A model generated the notes under the pieces. The model was given only the letters and a program-made list of their open reading frames with translations, searched no databases and was not told where the DNA came from. A DNA stretch of 5,828 nucleotides from an uncultured Blautia sp. (GTDB lineage: Bacteria > Bacillota > Clostridia > Lachnospirales > Lachnospiraceae): NCBI GenBank assembly GCA_900765525.1, contig CAAFRY010000272.1, forward strand, positions 1 through 5,828, written 5' to 3'. Positions 1 through 4,000 of this stretch are shown here, piece after piece. The translations under genes and the position numbers were made by a program. Position 1 is the first letter of the stretch. Each line of letters starts with the position of its first letter.

Positions 1-1
1 A

Positions 2-106
2 CTAAAAGAAGCCATGAAATTTGCTTCTGCCTGCGCTGCCTATACCTGCACCGGATTAGGGGCCAGGTTTTCCCCTACCCTGGAGGAGGTGAAAAATTTT
101 GCATAA
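2..106 (+). CDS. PfkB-family sugar/nucleoside kinase, C-terminal end only (partial)
   Basis: Reading from base 2 gives 34 residues, LKEAMKFASACAAYTCTGLG followed by ARFSPTLEEVKNFA, then TAA at 104-106. The alternating Ala-rich helix, a TGLGA-type turn and a closing 'PTLEEVKNF' match the last helix and tail of ribokinase/PfkB-fold kinases, where the usual pattern is A..A.A....G A....P..eV..f. The catalytic GAGD region would lie upstream, outside the window. The stop overlaps the start of the ADP-ribosylglycohydrolase by 8 nt, so the two are almost certainly translated from one mRNA. A PfkB kinase beside an ADP-ribosylglycohydrolase is the arrangement of E. coli yegV/yegU, which suggests a nucleoside or ribosyl-compound salvage operon. 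The substrate cannot be read from this tail. Family assignment rests on a short stretch only. Confidence 0.7.
   Translation, partial: LKEAMKFASACAAYTCTGLGARFSPTLEEVKNFA
82..101 (+). promoter_or_regulatory. Strong RBS plus TTG start deciding the ADP-ribosylglycohydrolase start
   Basis: GGAGGAGGTG (82-91) lies 7 nt before TTG at 99-101. An in-frame TGA at 90-92 rules out any start further upstream. The first ATG downstream (residue 22) would remove the conserved GDAFG loop. TTG is therefore the only sensible start. The site lies inside the kinase coding sequence, which indicates translational coupling. Confidence 0.85.
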
Positions 107-1094
107 AAAAGAGAGAATCCTGGGAGCTTTGATAGGAGCTGCTTACGGAGATGCTTTCGGAATGCCTTCTGAAATGTGGACCCCTGAGAAAATAAAGGCA
201 AAGCTTGGTTATATTGACTGTTTTTTGCCAGGACAGGAGGAAAATGAAATTTCCAGAGGATTCCAGGCCGGAGAGGTTACCGATGATACAGCTAATTTGC
301 TGCTGGTTGTAGATATGCTTGTGAAAGGTAGAGGAAAGGTGGATGCCCATCTGTTTATTGAAATGCTGAGACGCTGGGCCGGGGAGCAGGAGAAGGCTAA
401 GACAGTCATAGGACCCAGTACAGCGGCGGCTTTTCAGAAGCTGGAGAAAGGGGTTCCCATGGAGCTGACGGGAAGGAAGGGAACCACCAACGGAGGGGCT
501 ATGAAAATACTTCCTCTGGGGCTGGTATACGGTTCCCAGGGACTGGAAGTCCTTAGCCGACAGGTAAAACTGCTCTGCCTGCCTACCCATAATACCAGCT
601 GTGCTATGGCGGGAGCCTGTGCTGTAGCAGCGGCGGCAGGTCTGGCAGCGGAGGGAGAAAGGAGCTTAGAAGGGATTCTTGATTATGCCCGGGAAGGCGC
701 CTTGGCAGGGCAGCTGCAGGGATTCCCGGTCTGCGGTCCGTCAGTGGCCGGGAGAATAGGACTGGCCAGGGTTATAGCAGAACAGTCCAAGTCGGAAGAA
801 AAAGTGCTGGAAGAGCTTTATGATATTGTGGGTACCGGCCTTTCAGCGGCAGAAAGTGTGCCTGCGGCCCTGGGGCTGGTCTCTCTTTCCAGAGGGAATC
901 CTGTAAAATGTGCCAGGTACGCAGCTAATATAGGGGGAGATACGGATACTATAGGAGCTATGGCCTGCGGTATCTGCGGGGCTTATTCCGGGGTCGGGGC
1001 TTTTGAGAAAAAGGACATAGAACTGTTGGAAAGAGTCAATGGAATTTCCTTTGAAAAGGTGACAGACAGGCTTATGGAAGCCTGTGGACTTTAG
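99..1094 (+). CDS. ADP-ribosylglycohydrolase (DraG/ARH family, YegU-like)
   Basis: The 331-residue protein is a full-length member of the ADP-ribosylglycohydrolase family (E. coli YegU is of similar size). The family hydrolyses N- or O-glycosidic bonds of ADP-ribosyl groups with a binuclear Mg centre. Visible signatures, in order: an N-terminal GAAYGDAFGMPSE loop (13-25); the metal-binding TDDT at 61-64; the NGGAMKILPLG motif in the middle; PTHNTSCAMAGACAVAAAAG; and the second metal site GGDTDTIGA at 279-287, with Asp281 and Asp283 as ligands. All catalytic elements look intact. There is no signal peptide or membrane segment, so it should be cytosolic. It starts with TTG, overlaps the PfkB kinase stop by 8 nt, and has no gene close behind in the same operon, because a promoter starts 8 nt after its stop. 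Substrate is unknown; by analogy with yegTUVW it may process a ribosylated nucleoside-type compound rather than modified protein. That last point is inference. Confidence 0.93.
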   Translation: MHKKERILGALIGAAYGDAFGMPSEMWTPEKIKAKLGYIDCFLPGQEENEISRGFQAGEVTDDTANLLLVVDMLVKGRGKVDAHLFIEMLRRWAGEQEKAKTVIGPSTAAAFQKLEKGVPMELTGRKGTTNGGAMKILPLGLVYGSQGLEVLSRQVKLLCLPTHNTSCAMAGACAVAAAAGLAAEGERSLEGILDYAREGALAGQLQGFPVCGPSVAGRIGLARVIAEQSKSEEKVLEELYDIVGTGLSAAESVPAALGLVSLSRGNPVKCARYAANIGGDTDTIGAMACGICGAYSGVGAFEKKDIELLERVNGISFEKVTDRLMEACGL

Positions 1095-1101
1095 AAAGAA
1101 A

Positions 1102-1130
1102 TTGACAGAGAGGAGAAGGCGATATACTAT
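1102..1130 (+). promoter_or_regulatory. Candidate sigma-A promoter for the FliB-like gene
   Basis: A perfect -35 TTGACA (1102-1107) is followed by the AT-rich string TATACTAT (1123-1130). This gives either TATACT (15-nt spacing, 5/6 match) or TACTAT (17-nt spacing, 4/6 match) as the -10. Transcription would begin near 1136-1138 and give a leader of about 90 nt carrying the degenerate palindrome at 1153-1194. The site starts only 8 nt after the ADP-ribosylglycohydrolase stop, so it separates the two transcription units. Confidence 0.6.
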
Positions 1131-1152
1131 AGGGTTGTATGAAAGGAGTATA

Positions 1153-1194
1153 CTCTCTCTGAACAAGAGCATATGTATTTTTCTTCGGAGAGGG
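1153..1194 (+). repeat. Palindromic repeat, degenerate copy A, in the leader of the FliB-like gene
   Basis: CTCTCTCTGAA (1153-1163) can pair with TTCGGAGAGGG (1184-1194) as an 11-bp stem with two G-T pairs and a 20-nt loop. The left half shares TGAACAAG-x-GCAT with the intact copy at 3518-3567, and the right half shares GTAT, CTT and GAGAGGG at matching positions. It is therefore a diverged relative of that palindrome. It falls between the candidate promoter and the RBS, so it should be transcribed. It has no following T-run and does not look like an intrinsic terminator. Confidence 0.55.
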
Positions 1195-1224
1195 CACTAT
1201 TTAAGATAAAGGAAGAAGTATACT

Positions 1225-2352
1225 ATGCGCTACAGACAACCGGATTATTACGATGAATTTTCCTGTATCGGAGCCGTATGCCCTGCTACCTGCTGTGCAG
1301 GATGGCAGATTATGATTGATGAAGAATCTCTGGACAGATACAGCCAGGTAAAAGGGGATTTTGGTCTTCGGCTTTTAGATTCCATAGACTGGTATCAGGG
1401 CTGTTTCCGGCAGCAGGATGGAAGGTGCAGTTTCTTAAACAAAGATAATCTCTGCGATTTATACCAGGAACTGGGAAAGGAAGCCTTATGCCGTACCTGT
1501 ACGGCTTATCCCCGGCACACAGAGGAATTTGAGGAGCTTCGGGAGCTGTCCCTGTCCCTTTCTTGTCCTGTGGCAGCTGCTCTGATTCTGGAACATACAG
1601 AACAGACCGTCTTTTTGGAACGGGAGGATGAAGCTGTGGAGCAGGAGGATTTCCAGGACTTTGACGCTTTGCTTTTCGGTGCTTTGGAGGAGGCCAGGGA
1701 GTACTTGCTTCGTCTTGTGGGAGACCGTAGTATAAGCCTGGAAAAAAGGATGGCTCTGGTATTAAAGCTGGCCGCAGTTATGGATAACGCCCTGGTGGAG
1801 GGGACCCTGTTTGAACTGGATATACGGAAAGAGGGAGAAAGGCTGAAAGGTCAAGATTTTTCTGCCAAAGAACGTCAGGTCTATGAGACAAGAAAAGGTA
1901 TCCTAGAGGATTTAGGGCAATTGGAGGTATTGCAGGAGAAATGGCCCTGCATCCTGAAGGATATAGAACAGACTCTGTATCACAAAGGAAAAGGCTTTTA
2001 CGAGAATCTGCGGAAGGATTTTCGGGAAATGTATAGAAGAGAAAAGCAAGGGCAGGAATGGGAAATATGGGGAGAACAGCTTCTGGTTTTCTTTTTATTT
2101 ACTTATTTCTGCGGGGCAGTCTATGACGGTTACATTTACACTAAGGCAGCCTTGTCAGTGGTCAGTGTTCTCTGGATTCAAGAAATGGCTCTTTGCCGCT
2201 GGGCAAAGACGGGCAGACTTACTTTGGAAGACATGACAGAACTGTCCTATACCTATGCCAGAGAGATTGAACATTCAGAGGATAACCTGAATCTTTTAGA
2301 AGAAATGTTCCGGGATAATGGAAGATATGGACCGGAGCACTTACAGATATAA
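1225..2352 (+). CDS. FliB-family lysine N-methylase (flagellin lysine-N-methylase-like)
   Basis: The 375-residue protein has the cysteine pattern of the FliB family, enzymes that methylate lysines of flagellin using a [4Fe-4S] cluster. The N-terminus reads RYRQPDYYDEFSCIGAVCPA with TCCAGW after it, placing Cys14, Cys19, Cys23 and Cys24. A second block holds Cys60, Cys68 (GRCSFL), Cys77 (NLCDLY), Cys89 and Cys92 (LCRTCTAYPRH), and a further Cys114 sits in LSCPVA. The remaining ~250 residues are charged and helical without a recognisable motif. Length is close to that of Salmonella FliB (about 400). Start: ATG at 1225 with AAAGGAAGA 9 nt upstream; the family-typical N-terminus begins right there. 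It has its own near-consensus promoter. No flagellar gene is present in this window, so the true substrate is open. FliB homologues annotated this way are frequent in Clostridia. Confidence 0.87.
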   Translation: MRYRQPDYYDEFSCIGAVCPATCCAGWQIMIDEESLDRYSQVKGDFGLRLLDSIDWYQGCFRQQDGRCSFLNKDNLCDLYQELGKEALCRTCTAYPRHTEEFEELRELSLSLSCPVAAALILEHTEQTVFLEREDEAVEQEDFQDFDALLFGALEEAREYLLRLVGDRSISLEKRMALVLKLAAVMDNALVEGTLFELDIRKEGERLKGQDFSAKERQVYETRKGILEDLGQLEVLQEKWPCILKDIEQTLYHKGKGFYENLRKDFREMYRREKQGQEWEIWGEQLLVFFLFTYFCGAVYDGYIYTKAALSVVSVLWIQEMALCRWAKTGRLTLEDMTELSYTYAREIEHSEDNLNLLEEMFRDNGRYGPEHLQI

Positions 2353-2364
2353 TCTTTCTTTACT

Positions 2365-2395
2365 ATACTCAGTATGCCCTTGTCCAGAGAGGGTA
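2365..2395 (+). repeat. Palindromic repeat, truncated copy B
   Basis: Bases 2372-2395 are identical over 24 nt to 3542-3565, the loop and right arm of the intact palindrome. The matching left arm is absent. In its place is TATACTC (2364-2370), which resembles the outer left edge of copy A (AGTATACTC). This is best read as a copy with an internal deletion of the left arm. The junction happens to create an odd small palindrome, ATACT-C-AGTAT (2365-2375). The copy sits between the FliB-like stop and the RBS of the Cys-rich gene. Confidence 0.7.
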
Positions 2396-2432
2396 CGTTA
2401 ATCGTTACAAACTTTCAGAAAGGAGCAGCGTG

Positions 2433-2729
2433 ATGAGCCAAGAAAAACCATATTGGGAAGGGAAAAACTATTCTTTTTTCAGTCACAAGGACTGTGAGTT
2501 TTTCCCCTGCCACAAAACAGAAGACCCGGATAATTTTAACTGCCTTTTTTGCTATTGCCCCCTTTATGCCCTGGGGGAAAAATGCGGAGGTAATTTCAAG
2601 TACACAGACAAAGGGATAAAGGACTGCAGTGACTGCCTTCTTCCCCATAAAAGAAAGGGCTACGGTTATATTACCGGCAAATACAAAGAAATCATGGAGC
2701 TGGCGAAAAAGAAGCCCGGGAATCCCTGA
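2433..2729 (+). CDS. Cysteine-rich small-domain protein, probable metal-binding (zf-like family)
   Basis: A 98-residue cytosolic protein with eight cysteines: Cys21, 26, 37, 40, 42, 51, 65 and 68, plus His27 and His72. The motifs EFFPCHK, FNCLFCYCPLY, KCGGNF and KDCSDCLLPH match the 'cysteine-rich small domain' family, a compact putative metal-binding fold of about 80-100 residues. No biochemical role is established that I can name with confidence. The start is chosen at ATG 2433, because GAAAGGAG (2418-2425) is then 7 nt away. A GTG at 2430 would add one residue at only 4-nt spacing. The gene follows the FliB-like gene by 80 nt in the same direction and may be read from the same promoter. 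Its last 38 nt overlap the end of the minus-strand HAD gene. The C-terminus after residue 75 is Lys-rich and not part of the Cys motif region. Confidence 0.85.
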   Translation: MSQEKPYWEGKNYSFFSHKDCEFFPCHKTEDPDNFNCLFCYCPLYALGEKCGGNFKYTDKGIKDCSDCLLPHKRKGYGYITGKYKEIMELAKKKPGNP

Positions 2730-3366
2730 TAAGGGAAATGATTTCCTCCAAATCATGGCACACATAGTCGCAGAAAGGCTCCAGCTCGGGTGTGTAGGGG
2801 GTCAAATCCGGCACCATACAAGAGATACCATGTGAGGCACGGGCCGCCTTCAGGCCGTTGATACTGTCCTCTACGATAAGGCATTGGTCGGGGGCTGTAT
2901 GGAGAGCCTGTGCCGCTTTTAGGAATATTTCCGGGTCTGGCTTACAGGCTGTGATTTCATCTCCGCACACAGAGGCAGACAGATAAGGGGTGATGCCTGC
3001 TAAATCCCAGAGATGGGAGGCTCTTTTCCGTGCGGTGGAGGTAGCCACAGCAGCGGGAATATATTGATTTTTCAGAAATTCCAAAAGCTCTATCAATCCT
3101 TTTTTCTTGGGGACCGAGTGCAGGGTAATATAATCGTCCATGTATTTACTTCTGATTTCCCGGCCCTGGTCATAATCTACTTTTCCCTGATACCATTTAT
3201 CAAAAAGAGCGGCGCTTCTGTCTCTGGTGCTTCCCCGCATCTGTGCCAGTTGTTCCTCTGTCAAAACAAAATTCATTTCTCTGGCCGCTTTCATCCAGCC
3301 ATCCTTCATGATTCTTTCCGTATCAAATAAAACTCCGTCCATATCAAAAATAACTGCTTTTATCAT
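2692..3366 (-). CDS. HAD-superfamily hydrolase, beta-phosphoglucomutase/phosphatase-like (subfamily IA)
   Basis: 224 residues, the normal length for subfamily IA HAD phosphatases and phosphomutases. Motif I is VIFDMDGVLFDTE with nucleophile Asp8 and acid/base Asp10. The helical cap spans roughly 17-85. Motif II is VATST with Ser110 (or Thr109). Motif III is Lys142 in CKPDPEIF. Motif IV is LIVEDSINGLKAA with Glu166-Asp167. These support an active, Mg-dependent, cytosolic phosphoryl-transfer enzyme. The 'MDGVLFDTE' and 'KPDPEIF' forms fit the beta-phosphoglucomutase-like group, but the actual substrate (a sugar phosphate is likely) cannot be told. Start: ATG at 3366 with AAAGGA (plus-strand 3374-3379) 7 nt upstream. 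The gene is monocistronic in this window and points away from yaaA. Its 3' end overlaps the Cys-rich gene by 38 bp on the opposite strand, so the two genes share no room for a terminator between them. Confidence 0.9.
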   Translation of the reverse strand: MIKAVIFDMDGVLFDTERIMKDGWMKAAREMNFVLTEEQLAQMRGSTRDRSAALFDKWYQGKVDYDQGREIRSKYMDDYITLHSVPKKKGLIELLEFLKNQYIPAAVATSTARKRASHLWDLAGITPYLSASVCGDEITACKPDPEIFLKAAQALHTAPDQCLIVEDSINGLKAARASHGISCMVPDLTPYTPELEPFCDYVCHDLEEIISLIRDSRASFSPAP

Positions 3367-3407
3367 TAGTTTTTCCTTTCTGCTACAATAAATTTATGGT
3401 TAATCTC

Positions 3408-3424
3408 CCTTACAGCCAGTAAGG
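3408..3424. promoter_or_regulatory. Small inverted repeat upstream of the minus-strand HAD gene
   Basis: CCTTAC (3408-3413) and GTAAGG (3419-3424) are separated by 5 nt, about 42 nt before the HAD start codon on the minus strand. This could be a repressor half-site pair or a weak leader hairpin. No convincing -35/-10 pair was found next to it. The region 3425-3517 is AT-rich and otherwise holds nothing I can name. Confidence 0.25.
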
Positions 3425-3517
3425 AATTACCTATCTTGTTGCTTAAGCTAAATTTACAGATTCTCTTTTTCCTGTTTGTTTCATCTTATCACAAAATATC
3501 CTTAATGTACAAAGAAT

Positions 3518-3567
3518 CCTACCCTCTTTGAACAAGGGCATGTATGCCCTTGTCCAGAGAGGGTAGG
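3518..3567. repeat. Near-perfect 50-bp palindrome, intact copy C of a dispersed repeat
   Basis: The left arm 3518-3541 pairs with the right arm 3544-3567 over 24 positions, with only one G-T pair and one A-C mismatch, around a two-base centre (GT, 3542-3543). The arms begin CCTACCCTCT and end AGAGGGTAGG. Related sequence occurs at 1153-1194 and 2372-2395, so this is a repeat family and not a chance palindrome. There is no T-run on either side, which argues against a simple intrinsic terminator. It lies between the divergently oriented HAD and yaaA genes. Confidence 0.85.
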
Positions 3568-3629
3568 CTTATGAGCAAAATTTCAATGGCAGAGAGAAGG
3601 TAAGGCGGGTACACTTTTTTTGAAAAAGA

Positions 3630-3658
3630 GTGACGCAGGAAGCGGAACATGGTAGAAT
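3630..3658 (+). promoter_or_regulatory. Candidate extended -10 promoter reading toward yaaA
   Basis: GTGACG (3630-3635), a 17-nt spacer and TAGAAT (3653-3658). The -10 is preceded by TGG, giving an extended -10 (TGnTAGAAT). Transcription would start near 3665, at the very edge of the structured element, so the whole element would become the 5' leader of yaaA mRNA. The -35 is only a 4/6 match. Between the palindrome end (3567) and this site I see nothing else except a T-rich/A-rich stretch (3612-3632). Confidence 0.42.
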
Positions 3659-3710
3659 ACAAGAAAAACGTAACTATTCAGCCACACAGCTCAGATTCGC
3701 AGCTTGTGCT

Positions 3711-3760
3711 GCTTTTTGTTCTATAGGAAATTTCTTTGAATTTCCTATAGAACAAAAAGC
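3711..3760. repeat. Perfect 22-bp inverted repeat with 6-nt loop
   Basis: Bases 3711-3732 and 3739-3760 are exact reverse complements, separated by TCTTTG. The arms run from GCTTTTTG through CTATAGG to AAATT. As RNA it forms a long uninterrupted hairpin, and on DNA it could form a cruciform. The right arm ends in AAAAAGC rather than a T-run, so it is not a normal intrinsic terminator reading toward yaaA. Confidence 0.9.
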
Positions 3761-3778
3761 CTTCCGGGCAGGAGCGCA

Positions 3779-3821
3779 CTGGGTTGGAGAGGAGTTATGT
3801 CGCTAAAGCGACCCAACCCAG
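3779..3821 (+). other. Nested double stem within the element
   Basis: CTGGGTTGG (3779-3787) pairs with CCAACCCAG (3813-3821). Inside, GTCGCT (3799-3804) pairs with AGCGAC (3807-3812) across an AA loop. The two stems stack directly on the 3' side and leave an 11-nt purine-rich bulge (3788-3798) on the 5' side. Two perfect coaxial stems with a one-sided bulge look like an evolved RNA fold. Confidence 0.7.
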
Positions 3822-3973
3822 GCGGAGAATCCTGCAAAGCAGGATTCTTTTTCACTGCTTACACAGCTAAATCTTCGCTTATGGCTAAGGGCCATATGTT
3901 CTGGAAAACCAAAAATCTTCTGGAAACAAGCTTGCGGCAGATTTTCGGTTTTTCAGAACCCACGCCTGAATAG
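3797..3973 (+). CDS. Possible 58-residue ORF inside the structured element (doubtful gene)
   Basis: ATG at 3797 opens a reading frame of 58 codons ending TAG at 3971-3973, just inside the terminal CTGAATAGT. The peptide begins MSLKRPNPGGESCKAGFFFT and ends GFSEPTPE. A purine-rich GGAGAGGAG (3786-3794) lies just before the ATG, but its core is either 2 nt or 6 nt away depending on pairing. The coding sequence contains three hairpin arms, including the terminator-like one, which constrains it by RNA structure rather than by protein. No domain, signal peptide or membrane segment is recognised. It may be a chance ORF carried by the repeat, and I would not call it a gene without evidence of translation. 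Confidence 0.2.
   Translation: MSLKRPNPGGESCKAGFFFTAYTAKSSLMAKGHMFWKTKNLLETSLRQIFGFSEPTPE
3826..3852 (+). terminator. Intrinsic terminator-like hairpin upstream of yaaA
   Basis: AGAATCCTGC (3826-3835) and GCAGGATTCT (3839-3848) form a perfect 10-bp stem with an AAA loop, followed directly by TTTT (five Ts counting the last stem base). This is the shape of a Rho-independent terminator on the plus strand. It would act about 190 nt after the candidate promoter at 3630-3658 and before yaaA, so it is a possible attenuator. The stem has only moderate G+C and the T-run is short. Confidence 0.5.
3899..3958. repeat. 20-bp imperfect inverted repeat near the element's right end
   Basis: The left arm 3899-3918 (begins TTCTGGAAAACC) pairs with the right arm 3939-3958 (ends GGTTTTTCAGAA). 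There is one G-T pair and one A-C mismatch, and a 20-nt loop containing the palindrome CAAGCTTG. It is the last large fold before the terminal CTGAATAGT. Confidence 0.8.
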
Positions 3974-4000
3974 TGATGAAAAACAGCAAGGAGCATACAG

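Larger units (their letters stand above)
3670..3977 (+). mobile_element. ~308-bp structured element with inverted ends, MITE-like or structured leader RNA
   Basis: The element is bounded by ACTATTCAG (3673-3681) and its exact reverse complement CTGAATAGT (3966-3974). Each end lies three bases from a copy of GAAAAAC (3663-3669 and 3978-3984), which could be a 7-bp target duplication. Inside it carries four substantial stems: a perfect 22-bp inverted repeat (3711-3760), a nested double stem (3779-3821), a hairpin with T-run (3826-3852) and a 20-bp imperfect stem (3899-3958). Smaller ones are GCAGC/GCTGC (3699-3712) and TATGGC/GCCATA (3880-3896). It has no room for a transposase and ends 10 nt before the yaaA RBS. 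A non-autonomous mobile element, a dispersed intergenic repeat or a regulatory RNA would all fit. Other genomic copies cannot be checked from here. Confidence 0.5.

Noticed and set aside
75..590. 171-residue minus-strand ORF opposite the ADP-ribosylglycohydrolase
   Set aside because: Low-complexity Ser/Leu-rich translation with no family features. The plus-strand gene has every conserved motif.
3470..3517. Promoter for the minus-strand HAD gene (TTGTAC with TAAGAT at 18 nt)
   Set aside because: Only 3/6 and 4/6 matches to consensus, so not convincing enough to annotate.
3518..3567. Reading the 50-bp palindrome as a CRISPR repeat or as an intrinsic terminator
   Set aside because: The copies are unevenly spaced by over 1 kb with genes between them, so it is not an array. 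There is no T-run on either strand, so it is not a standard terminator.
3571..3603. Ten-codon ORF MSKISMAERR just after the intact palindrome
   Set aside because: No proper ribosome binding site at normal spacing, very short, no recognisable leader-peptide character.
3612..3632. CACTTTTTTTGAAAAAGAGTG as a terminator or hairpin
   Set aside because: The stem is almost all A-T with a bulge and lacks a following T-run. It overlaps the candidate -35 and is more likely simple AT-rich promoter sequence.
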